In this document: positions 1-5,501 of the stretch, one piece after another
Layout of the letters: every line of letters starts with the position of its first letter
Numbering within the stretch: the stretch's first letter is position 1
Assembly (NCBI GenBank): GCA_030643455.1
Contig: DAOWLV010000248.1
Coordinates: 1 to 5,501, forward strand
DNA length: 5,501 nucleotides
Source of the DNA: Candidatus Krumholzibacteriia bacterium
GTDB taxonomy: Bacteria; Krumholzibacteriota; Krumholzibacteriia; LZORAL124-64-63
Direction: 5' to 3'
Notes under the pieces: model-generated
The model's input: only the letters and a program-made list of their open reading frames with translations
Told to the model about the DNA's origin: nothing
Database searches by the model: none
Made by a program: the position numbers and the translations under genes

Positions 1-422
1 AGGCCCGAAAAGGAAACGCCGTCCTGGCTGGAGACCGTGTCGAAGACATGAAGGGTCACCGGTCCGGCAATCAGATCCCGGCCGCGTTTGCTCCACCAGT
101 ACGGGACACCCTGATGCCACACGGTGATGATGTACTTGCCCTTTTCCAGGATGGGTACGCCCGGCGCACTGAAGGTGGAACCGGAAGGCTGGAAATCCGC
201 CACGTTGTTCCGGCGGGCGGTCACGTAATCGATCGTCATGCGGGATGCGGCTGCGCCTTCGCCCGAGGTGGCGTTGATGATCTCGAACTCCAGATCCCGG
301 GGCTGGCCATTTGCGGTCTGCGCAAAACAGGGCAGAGCTCCGGCCAACAGGAGTATCACGGTCAAGGTGGCACACGCGGTTGTTCCGCCCTGGTGGGTCC
401 ATTTGATTCCTGTCTTCATCAT
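1..422 (-). CDS. Exported protein of unknown function, 5' part (runs off left edge)
   Basis: Reading the minus strand from the ATG ending at 422 gives 140 codons without a stop up to the window edge, so the C-terminus is missing. The N-terminus is a classical Sec signal peptide: a short basic stretch (MMKTGIKW), a hydrophobic core at about residues 16-30 (LTVILLLAGAL) and a likely cleavage site after Cys-Phe-Ala at residue 34. The mature part looks like a beta-rich, extracytoplasmic domain: DLEFEIINATSG at 43-54, then KGKYIITVWHQGVPYWW at 95-111 and GPVTLHVFDTVSS at 120-132. The YxxxVxxxGVxYW and VxxxVFDT pattern recalls secreted proteins with a carboxypeptidase-regulatory-like beta sandwich, but I cannot confirm that relation. 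Two tandem ATGs exist (422 and 419). The GGGAGG motif sits about 2 and 5 nt upstream of them, so 419 may be the true start. A further in-frame ATG at 440 lies upstream of this motif and is unlikely. It is transcribed divergently from the glycosyltransferase operon. Confidence 0.8.
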   Translation of the reverse strand, partial: MMKTGIKWTHQGGTTACATLTVILLLAGALPCFAQTANGQPRDLEFEIINATSGEGAAASRMTIDYVTARRNNVADFQPSGSTFSAPGVPILEKGKYIITVWHQGVPYWWSKRGRDLIAGPVTLHVFDTVSSQDGVSFSG

Positions 423-423
423 T

Positions 424-430
424 CCCTCCC
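424..430 (-). promoter_or_regulatory. Ribosome binding site of the exported-protein gene
   Basis: On the minus strand GGGAGGG immediately precedes the tandem ATG codons ending at 422 and 419. It lies inside the reading frame that would begin at the upstream ATG (440), which argues against that longer start. The spacing suits the ATG at 419 better than the one at 422. Confidence 0.7.
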
Positions 431-535
431 TGGTCGTCATGCAGGATGCCTCAGTTGGCAGCTTGAGTTCCCAACGGTCTTCCGGTAGATTTGCCGCAGG
501 GCACGGATTCCGGCCCCATAAAAACCGTTCGGTCG

Positions 536-563
536 ATTATAGTTATCCTGGCCATTTGTTCAA
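536..563 (-). promoter_or_regulatory. Sigma70-type promoter for the exported-protein gene
   Basis: The minus strand carries TTGAAC at 563-558 and a perfect TATAAT at 541-536, separated by 16 bp. Four of six -35 bases and all six -10 bases match the sigma70 consensus, and this is one of the few AT-rich spots in the region. Transcription would begin near 529, leaving a leader of about 105 nt before the start codon. That leader (about 423-529) contains only short potential stems, such as TGCC/GGCA at 447-460, and I recognise no riboswitch in it. I see no equally convincing promoter on the plus strand for the divergent operon. TATAGT at 538-543 overlaps the same site but has no good -35 partner. 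Confidence 0.55.
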
Positions 564-582
564 CAGTGGGTTGTCACCACTG
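564..582. repeat. Perfect 6-bp inverted repeat, possible operator or leader hairpin
   Basis: CAGTGG at 564-569 is followed by seven bases and then its exact complement CCACTG at 577-582. The dyad starts one base beyond the -35 element of the minus-strand promoter, and it lies upstream of the GT9 start in the divergent gap. It could be a regulator site acting on either direction, or a small hairpin in the plus-strand leader. A 6-bp arm can arise by chance, so support is weak. Confidence 0.3.
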
Positions 583-643
583 AAATGGCCACGAAATTCC
601 AGGAGTTGTCCGAGGGTTCACCGCAAATTCCGGGCCGTCAGCC

Positions 644-649
644 AAAGGA
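644..649 (+). promoter_or_regulatory. Putative ribosome binding site favouring the GTG start at 660
   Basis: AAAGGA lies 10 nt upstream of the GTG at 660, somewhat long but usable spacing. The alternative in-frame ATG at 585 has no recognisable purine-rich site before it. This is the main sequence evidence, along with homology-style reasoning, for the shorter GT9 start. Confidence 0.4.
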
Positions 650-659
650 CCAGCCAGAC

Positions 660-1754
660 GTGAATTTCCGCCCCGATTGTCTTCACTTCCGCGGCCACGT
701 GCCCTGTGCTCCCCACAAGGAAAGGGGAGTCCATTGCGACGGATGCGCGGAGTATCGCCAGCGTGCCGGCCGGATCCTGATCATCAAACTCGGGGCCGCC
801 GGCGACGTGATCCGCACCACGCCCCTGCTGACGCCCTTGCGCGGTGAGTTTCCCGACCATCTGGTGACCTGGGTGACGGATTTCCCGGAGCTGCTGCCCG
901 CGGTGGTGGATGACCCGGTCCCGCTGGACCCTGCCACTTCGGTCTGGTTGCGGCAGACATCCTTCGACGTGGTGATCAACCTGGACAAGGACCGGCAGGC
1001 CTGCGCCCTGGCCCGTGAAATTTCCGCAGGCCGCCGGATCGGTTTCACGCTGGGCGATGATGGTATCTGTCGCCCGGTGACCGAGGGGGTCACCGCCGCG
1101 ATGGCGGCGGCGGCCGAGGCCAAGTTCATGACCGGTCTTTTCGACGATGTGAACCAGGCCTGCACTCTGAGTTATCTCCAGGAGATCTTCGCCATCTGCG
1201 GATATGAATTCCAGGGCGAACCCTACCTGCTGGACCGGCCGGCGAACGTTCCCGACTTCGACCTTCCGACCGGAACCGCGACTGTCGGACTGAACACCGG
1301 GTGCGGCGGCCGCTGGACCAGCCGCCTGTGGCCGGAAAAGTACTGGGCGGAACTGGCGGAGTCCCTGCAAAAGGCGGGTCACGGGGTCGTTCTGTTGGGT
1401 GGTCCCCTGGAGGACGAAAAAAATCGGCGTCTGGCGGACAGCACGGGGGCCTGTTATCCCGGCCATTTCAATCTTGAAACCTTCATCGGCCTGATGGATC
1501 GTTGCGACCTGGTGGTCACGGCGGTGACCATGGCCATGCACATCGCCCTGGGCCTGGAAAAGAAACTGGTCCTGTTCAACAACATCTTCAATCCCCATGA
1601 ATTCGAATTGTACGGGCGCGGGCGTATCGTGGCCCCGCGGCAGGATTGTACCTGTTTCTTCCAGCCTCGTTGCAGCAATGAAACCTTCTGCATGGAAACC
1701 CTGGAGGTCGGCGCGGTGCTGGCCGCGGTGGATGATCTGCTGGGGAAGCCGTGA
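660..1754 (+). CDS. GT9-family glycosyltransferase (ADP-heptose:LPS heptosyltransferase-like)
   Basis: The protein belongs to glycosyltransferase family 9, cytoplasmic GT-B enzymes that move sugars (classically heptose from ADP-heptose) onto lipid A-core or related acceptors. With the GTG start it has 364 residues, close to the usual size. The N-terminal Rossmann start RILIIKLGAAGDVIRTTPLL is at 38-57, with the family Gly-Asp at 48-49. The C-terminal domain has NTGCGGRWTSRLWP at 212-225, GGP at 247-249, and the helix VTAVTMAMHIALGL at 286-299, which replaces the usual DTGPMHLA-type motif. Unusual Cys clusters flank the fold: C7, C16, H19, C26 and C29 before it, and C330, C332, C338 and C344 after it. 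An ATG at 585 would add 25 residues, but it lacks a ribosome binding site and the extension shows no family features. The stop overlaps the next gene's GTG by 4 bp (GTGA). Family is certain; donor and acceptor are not, and the divergent motifs may mean a non-heptose sugar. Confidence 0.88.
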   Translation: MNFRPDCLHFRGHVPCAPHKERGVHCDGCAEYRQRAGRILIIKLGAAGDVIRTTPLLTPLRGEFPDHLVTWVTDFPELLPAVVDDPVPLDPATSVWLRQTSFDVVINLDKDRQACALAREISAGRRIGFTLGDDGICRPVTEGVTAAMAAAAEAKFMTGLFDDVNQACTLSYLQEIFAICGYEFQGEPYLLDRPANVPDFDLPTGTATVGLNTGCGGRWTSRLWPEKYWAELAESLQKAGHGVVLLGGPLEDEKNRRLADSTGACYPGHFNLETFIGLMDRCDLVVTAVTMAMHIALGLEKKLVLFNNIFNPHEFELYGRGRIVAPRQDCTCFFQPRCSNETFCMETLEVGAVLAAVDDLLGKP

Positions 1755-2917
1755 AGCTGGCCTTCCTGGGCCCGGCGGCCCCTTTCCGGGGCGGAATCGT
1801 GACCTATTACGGGATGCTGGCCCGGGTTCTGGAGGATCGCGGGCACCATGTATTCTGGGCGTCTTTCAGGAAACAATACCCCGGGTTTCTTTTTCCCGGC
1901 AGTGAGCAGGAAGGTGCCACCGCGCCCTGGCTGGACCACGCCAACAATCCGCGTTTCGTGCCCTGGTCCCCGGTGAGCTGGTGGCGGACCAGCAGCGATC
2001 TGAAACGGCAGGCGCCACGGGCGGTGGTCATCAAGTTCTGGATCCCGTTTTTTGCCCCCGGATTCTTCGGGGTGACCTGGCTGCTGCGCCGCCGCACCGA
2101 AGTCAGGATCATCTACCTGCTGGACAACGTCATTCCCCACGAGAAGTACCCCCTGGGGCGGTTCTTGACCCGGCTGGCCCTGAAGCAGGGCCACGGTTTC
2201 ATCGCCCAGAGCGATCAGGTCAGGCAGGATCTTTTCACCGTGCTGCCGGACACCGATCCCTCCACGGTGATCACCACGCCGCATCCGGTCTACGATTTCG
2301 GCAAGCCCGGCCGTCCCCGCAAAACCGCTTCCGAAGCACGAGACGCCCTTGGACTTCCGGCGGCGGCTCGGCTGGTTTTGTTTTTCGGGTTCATCAAGCC
2401 CTACAAAGGTGTTGTGCACTTGATCGATGCGGCGGCGGACCTGAAGACTCGTTTTGGTGACGGGATCCAGGTGTTGATCGTGGGGGACATCTACGGGGAA
2501 AAGCAGCCCTATCTCGACCGCATCGCTGCCTCAGGCGCGCAGCAAATCATCCAGCTGGTGGACGGCTTTGTCCCCGACGAGATCGTGGAAGACTACTTCC
2601 TGGCGGCGGACCTGGCGGTTCTGCCTTACGTTTCGGCCACGCAGAGCGGGATCGTCCAGATCGCCTACAATTACGATCTTCCTGTGGTGACCACGAACGT
2701 GGGCGGGCTGCCCGAGGTGGTCCTGGACGGTGAGACCGGTTTCATCGTGCCGCCCGAGGACCCGTCGGCCCTGGCCGCCGCGGTTGTTCGCTTTTTCGAC
2801 GAGGACCGGGCCGCGGACTTCGCCGCTCAGGTTGCGGCCGAAAAAGAGAAATACTCCTGGGACCGGATGGCCGAGGCGGTCGAAAGTCTGGCCTCCGAAC
2901 GAACGGAAGATTCATGA
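1751..2917 (+). CDS. GT4-family glycosyltransferase
   Basis: This is a GT-B fold glycosyltransferase of family 4, a retaining enzyme that uses a nucleotide-sugar donor at the cytoplasmic face of the membrane. It is 388 residues long. The N-terminal acceptor domain has the GPAAPFRGGIVTYY glycine loop at 7-20 and the DNVIPHEK motif at 125-132. The C-terminal donor domain starts near 207 with LVLFFGFIKPYKG (208-220), where Lys216 and Lys219 fit the phosphate-binding region. It ends in the typical PVVTTNVGGLPEVVLDGETG at 311-330. The usual E-x7-E element is replaced by ATQSGIVQIAY (296-306), with Thr and Ala where the two Glu residues would align; I recall this as a natural subfamily pattern. Translation starts at GTG, overlapping the GT9 stop, with GGGGAA just upstream, and the stop overlaps the next gene by 4 bp (ATGA). 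It probably acts in the same glycan pathway as the GT9 enzyme. The sugar and acceptor cannot be read from sequence. Confidence 0.9.
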   Translation: MKLAFLGPAAPFRGGIVTYYGMLARVLEDRGHHVFWASFRKQYPGFLFPGSEQEGATAPWLDHANNPRFVPWSPVSWWRTSSDLKRQAPRAVVIKFWIPFFAPGFFGVTWLLRRRTEVRIIYLLDNVIPHEKYPLGRFLTRLALKQGHGFIAQSDQVRQDLFTVLPDTDPSTVITTPHPVYDFGKPGRPRKTASEARDALGLPAAARLVLFFGFIKPYKGVVHLIDAAADLKTRFGDGIQVLIVGDIYGEKQPYLDRIAASGAQQIIQLVDGFVPDEIVEDYFLAADLAVLPYVSATQSGIVQIAYNYDLPVVTTNVGGLPEVVLDGETGFIVPPEDPSALAAAVVRFFDEDRAADFAAQVAAEKEKYSWDRMAEAVESLASERTEDS

Positions 2918-3252
2918 ATCAACGCCTCACCCTGAAGGGTCTGGTCGAAAAGTTGGCCACCGGCGCCATTGTACCGCTGAACGCGGACGAGTGGGCCGGC
3001 GTGGCGGAGCATTTCCCTCTGGTGGACGACATCGACACTTTCATGTCGGGCAGGATCCTGTTGGTCAGACGACCGGTCCCGACGGGTAAGAAGCTGGGTT
3101 GGGCGATCATCGAAGATCCCGAGCCCAACCAAAAGGTGATTCGGCCCCTGAAGAACGAAAAAGAGGCCCGGGCGCTGATCGCCGAACGCCTGGCTTCCTA
3201 CGAACGGATGTGGGACGGCTGCGGTGCCTGTAAACCGGATTATTTAAAATGA
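2914..3252 (+). CDS. Small conserved-looking protein of unknown function, WDGCGAC C-terminus
   Basis: I do not recognise a named family. The product is 112 residues, soluble, without signal peptide or membrane segment. It appears to be one compact alpha/beta domain: an N-terminal helix (LTLKGLVEKLATG), a central strand pair around SGRILLVRRP (45-54) and LGWAIIEDPE (61-70), and a charged helix at about 81-99 (NEKEARALIAERLASYERM). It ends in WDGCGACKPDYLK with Cys103 and Cys106 as a CxxC pair. The ATG overlaps the GT4 stop by 4 bp, with a GGAAGA stretch upstream, and the next gene follows after 13 bp. Coupled translation and a codon style like its neighbours support a real gene. A role as an accessory factor to the adjacent glycosyltransferase or the MurNAc salvage enzymes is only a guess from position. 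Confidence 0.8.
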   Translation: MNQRLTLKGLVEKLATGAIVPLNADEWAGVAEHFPLVDDIDTFMSGRILLVRRPVPTGKKLGWAIIEDPEPNQKVIRPLKNEKEARALIAERLASYERMWDGCGACKPDYLK

Positions 3253-3254
3253 CC

Positions 3255-3259
3255 GGGAG
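3255..3259 (+). promoter_or_regulatory. Ribosome binding site deciding a TTG start
   Basis: GGGAG is 6 nt upstream of the TTG at 3266, the optimal distance. The next in-frame candidate, GTG at 3275, would be 15 nt away. An in-frame TAA at 3245-3247 closes the frame just upstream, so no earlier start giving a longer N-terminus is available. Confidence 0.65.
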
Positions 3260-3265
3260 TCGGTT

Positions 3266-4441
3266 TTGGTACATGTGAACACGGGATTGGACAGGTTGGT
3301 CGCCGAGGGTTTCGCCAGGTTGAAGGGCCGGCGTGTCGGTCTGCTCGTGCATCCGGCTTCGGTGGACCAGAGGATGCGGCCGATCGTGGAGCTGGTCAGG
3401 GAATCCGGCGCGGTGGATCTGAAAGCACTGTTCGGTCCCCAGCATGGAATCGGTGGCCAGACCCAGGACAACATGATCGAATGGGAAGGATTCACTGACG
3501 GCGACACCGGTCTGCCGGTCCATTCCCTCTACGGAAAACACCGCAAACCAACCGGCGCGATGCTCGAGGATCTTGATGTTCTGGTCATCGACCTGCAGGA
3601 CGTGGGGGCCCGCTACTACACCTTCATCTGGACCATGTTGCTTTGCCTGGAGGCCTGCGCCGAACGGGGGATCCAGGTCATGGTCCTGGACCGGCCGAAT
3701 CCCATTGGCGGGAAGCTCACCGAGGGCACGGTGCTGGACCCGGAGTTTCGTTCCTTTGTCGGGCTGGCGCCCATTCCCATGCGGCACGGAATGACGGCCG
3801 GGGAACTGGCCCAGTTTTTTGTCCACTGGCTTGGGCTCGATCTCGATCTGGAAGTTGTCTGGATGGACGGCTGGAAGCGGGACATGAATTTCGCGGGCAC
3901 CGGCCTGCCCTGGGTCATGCCTTCGCCCAACATGCCGACGGTGGCTACCGCGCAGGTCTACCCGGGCGGCTGCCTGCTGGAAGGGACGACCCTGTCCGAA
4001 GGTAGGGGCACGACCCGGCCCTTCGAGATCTTCGGCGCTCCTTATGTCGATCCCGAGAAGCTGGCCGGTGCTCTGAGGGATTGGAGCCTACCGGGCTGCC
4101 GTTTCCGGCCCCTTCAATTCGAACCCACCTTCCACAAGTACGCCGGTGAAGTCTGCGGAGGGGTGCAGGTGCACGTGACGGATCCTGGCGCCTTCGAGGC
4201 GGTCACCACGTACACGGCGGCGATCTCGGCGATTTTCAGCCACTGGCCGGACAAATTCGCCTGGAAACAGCCTCCCTACGAATACGAGACCGAAAAACTG
4301 CCCATCGACATCCTGGCCGGCGGCGAAACCTGGCGGACCGGGGTGGAGGCGGGTCTTTCCCCCTGGCGGATGAAGACCGACTGGCTCGAACAGCTGAAGG
4401 CCTTTGCCGAGTTGACCGCGGAGTTCCGGCGTTATGAGTGA
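3266..4441 (+). CDS. namZ: NamZ-like exo-beta-N-acetylmuramidase (DUF1343, GH171), no signal peptide
   Basis: This is a complete DUF1343 protein (391 residues), the family of Bacillus subtilis NamZ (YbbC), which removes MurNAc from the non-reducing end of peptidoglycan fragments. Family blocks appear in order: RRVGLLVHPASV (22-33), FGPQHGIGGQTQDNMIEWEG (56-75), GLPVHSLYG (82-90), DVLVIDLQDVGARYYTF (104-120), LDRPNPIGG (141-149), IPMRHGMTAGELA (170-182), TGLPWVMPSPNMPT (212-225), LLEGTTLSEGRGTTRPFE (237-254), PTFHK (287-291), PPYEYETEKLPIDIL (336-350). The acidic and His residues of the second block are likely near the active site, but I do not assign the catalytic residue. The start is TTG, supported by GGGAG 6 nt upstream; GTG at 3275 is an alternative. 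No signal peptide is present and an in-frame TAA at 3245 rules out a hidden one, so a cytoplasmic location is predicted, unlike the secreted Bacillus enzyme. The stop overlaps the next gene by 8 bp, which links it to MurNAc reuse. Confidence 0.9.
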   Translation: MVHVNTGLDRLVAEGFARLKGRRVGLLVHPASVDQRMRPIVELVRESGAVDLKALFGPQHGIGGQTQDNMIEWEGFTDGDTGLPVHSLYGKHRKPTGAMLEDLDVLVIDLQDVGARYYTFIWTMLLCLEACAERGIQVMVLDRPNPIGGKLTEGTVLDPEFRSFVGLAPIPMRHGMTAGELAQFFVHWLGLDLDLEVVWMDGWKRDMNFAGTGLPWVMPSPNMPTVATAQVYPGGCLLEGTTLSEGRGTTRPFEIFGAPYVDPEKLAGALRDWSLPGCRFRPLQFEPTFHKYAGEVCGGVQVHVTDPGAFEAVTTYTAAISAIFSHWPDKFAWKQPPYEYETEKLPIDILAGGETWRTGVEAGLSPWRMKTDWLEQLKAFAELTAEFRRYE

Positions 4442-5501
4442 TGGTTCCGCCCGCACAGGCCGTGGTCCCTTGCGCGGCATGATCCTGGGCGCGGGTTACG
4501 GCACACGCCTGGCCCCGGTGACCGATCACGTCCCCAAGCCCCTTCTCAATATCGCCGGCCGGCCCCTGCTGGACCATGTGATCGCCGGTCTGGACCGCGC
4601 CGGTGTCGTGGACATCGGTATCAACACCCACCATCTCGGGGCCATGGTGGCGGATTATATCGAGGGCCGCGCGGACCGGGAGCGTTTCACCCTGTTTCCT
4701 GAAAATGAGAGCCTCGGCACGGGCGGTGCCCTGGACGGGGCCCGGGATTTCCTGGCTGGTTCGGATAATTTCCTGCTGCACAACGGCGATGTCCTGTGCA
4801 AGGTGGACCTTGAAAAGCTGGTTGCCGAACATCTGAGAACCGGGGAACTGGCCACTTTGTTGCTCGTGGACTGGCCGGCGGTCAATTCGGTCATCATGGC
4901 CGATGATGGAAAGATCGTCAGCATCGCCGGGCGGCCTTTCGTGGCTGCCGCCTCCGGTGCACGAAACTTGACCTACACGGGCATTGGTGTTTTTTCCTCG
5001 GCACTTCTGGCGGACATCGGCCCTGGCTTCTCTTCCCTGATCGATCCCCTGGTGAGGGCGGTGGAGTCGGACGCAACCAGTGTGAGGGGGTATGCTCCGG
5101 ACCGCATCGACTGGAGTGATCTGGGAACCCTGGCCCGTTATCTGGCGGCCCAGGAAGATCGTGGGGTGGAAGAACCTGCCTCCGGGTTTTCCGGCATGGA
5201 CCTGGACCGCATCACCGATCACGGATCGGACCGGAGGTTCTGGAGGATGGCCGTGGGGGATTGGTCGGCCGTGGCCATGATCAGCCCGCCAGAGGACGAG
5301 GAGTTTGAGAGATTCACGGAGATCGCGGGGTTTCTTGCCAGCCGGAACCTGGGCGGGCCCGCCCTGCTGTCCGTTGCCGAGGCGGACCATGCGGTCCTGA
5401 TGGAGGATCTGGGACCGGGCAGCCTTCTTTCCCTGGTTCAAGGCGAAGGCCCTGATTCCGAGCGGGTCGCCGATGCGTACCGGCGGACGGTGGACCATTT
5501 G
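4434..5501 (+). CDS. MurU-like nucleotidyltransferase fused to AmgK-like sugar kinase, 5' part (runs off right edge)
   Basis: The frame from ATG 4434 stays open for 356 codons to the window end. Residues 14-240 are a sugar-1-phosphate nucleotidyltransferase. GAGYGTRLAPVTDHVPKPLL (19-38) contains the G-x-G-T-R...PKP signature, ESLGTGGAL is at 92-100, HNGDV at 116-120 holds the metal-binding Asp119, and IDWSDLGTLARYL (225-237) holds a probable second Asp229. After a short linker, residues 255 onward match the N-lobe of AmgK-type aminoglycoside-phosphotransferase-like kinases: GSDRRFWRM (264-272), VAMISPPEDEEFERF (280-294), GGPALLSV (307-314) and VLMEDLGPGSLLSLV (321-335). The catalytic loop lies beyond the window. 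In Pseudomonas, AmgK makes MurNAc-1-phosphate and MurU makes UDP-MurNAc. Here both would be one polypeptide, overlapping namZ by 8 bp. The first 12 residues are extra for the family; TTG at 4470 is a possible shorter start, but ATG has a CGGAG site 10 nt upstream. Other sugar-1-phosphates as substrate cannot be excluded. Confidence 0.85.
   Translation, partial: MSDGSARTGRGPLRGMILGAGYGTRLAPVTDHVPKPLLNIAGRPLLDHVIAGLDRAGVVDIGINTHHLGAMVADYIEGRADRERFTLFPENESLGTGGALDGARDFLAGSDNFLLHNGDVLCKVDLEKLVAEHLRTGELATLLLVDWPAVNSVIMADDGKIVSIAGRPFVAAASGARNLTYTGIGVFSSALLADIGPGFSSLIDPLVRAVESDATSVRGYAPDRIDWSDLGTLARYLAAQEDRGVEEPASGFSGMDLDRITDHGSDRRFWRMAVGDWSAVAMISPPEDEEFERFTEIAGFLASRNLGGPALLSVAEADHAVLMEDLGPGSLLSLVQGEGPDSERVADAYRRTVDHL

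Noticed and set aside
423..529. Possible riboswitch in the leader of the minus-strand gene (GGCAAATC followed by GGGAA and CAAGC, reminiscent of a GEMM c-di-GMP aptamer)
   Set aside because: The key GACGCAAAGCC core and the supporting P1 and P2 stems cannot be built; only 3-4 bp stems form. A covariance-model search would settle it, but the sequence by eye does not support the call.
585..659. 25-codon N-terminal extension of the GT9 gene from ATG 585
   Set aside because: There is no ribosome binding site before 585 and the extension has no family-like sequence. GTG 660 has AAAGGA upstream and begins just before the first conserved-looking Cys. The longer start is not fully excluded.
48..663. 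Two overlapping plus-strand frames (48-488 and 238-663) over the left end
   Set aside because: Both run antisense to the minus-strand exported-protein gene, which has a signal peptide, a good ribosome binding site and a promoter. The plus-strand translations show no domain.
618..1598. Minus-strand open frame of 326 codons opposite the GT9 gene
   Set aside because: It is a low-complexity Gly/Arg/Gln-rich shadow of the GT9 gene, with no motifs and no ribosome binding site I could see.
1454..2419. Minus-strand open frame of 321 codons across the GT9-GT4 junction
   Set aside because: It spans two overlapping real genes on the other strand, and its composition is typical of an antisense shadow.
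4236..5498. Long minus-strand open frame (420 codons) opposite namZ and the fusion gene
   Set aside because: It lies antisense to two genes with unmistakable family motifs. Its translation is rich in Arg, Gly, Pro, Gln and His without any domain, as expected from the reverse frame of GC-rich coding DNA.

Overview
The window is GC-rich, fully coding bacterial DNA that looks like a chromosomal cell-envelope locus of a Gram-negative-type bacterium. The family content (GT9 and GT4 glycosyltransferases, a NamZ/DUF1343 protein, a MurU/AmgK-type enzyme) supports that. I cannot name the taxon from sequence alone; a deltaproteobacterial or FCB/candidate-phylum lineage would fit, but this is a guess. 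I see no mobile elements, CRISPR arrays, tRNA or rRNA.

Layout. Positions 1-422 hold the 5' part of a minus-strand gene for an exported protein that runs off the left edge. Positions 423-659 are a divergent intergenic region with a good sigma70-type promoter for that gene (TTGAAC, 16 bp spacer, TATAAT, minus strand) and a small perfect dyad. From about 660 to the right edge there are five tightly packed plus-strand genes: a GT9 glycosyltransferase with Cys clusters at both ends; a GT4 glycosyltransferase (4-bp overlap); a 112-residue protein of unknown function (4-bp overlap); a NamZ/DUF1343 (GH171) protein (13-bp gap, TTG start); and a two-domain protein (8-bp overlap) that fuses a MurU-like nucleotidyltransferase to the start of an AmgK-like sugar kinase and is cut by the right edge. 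The spacing argues for one operon with translational coupling.

How the genes may work together. The last two genes read as a compact N-acetylmuramic acid (MurNAc) salvage unit. NamZ would release MurNAc, the AmgK-like domain would phosphorylate it at C1, and the MurU-like domain would convert MurNAc-1-phosphate to UDP-MurNAc, bypassing the early fosfomycin-sensitive steps. The NamZ homologue has no signal peptide, and an in-frame stop just upstream leaves no room for one, so the whole route would be cytoplasmic. The two upstream glycosyltransferases suggest the same operon also serves surface glycan or LPS-type assembly. The specific substrates are inferred from family membership, not shown by the sequence.
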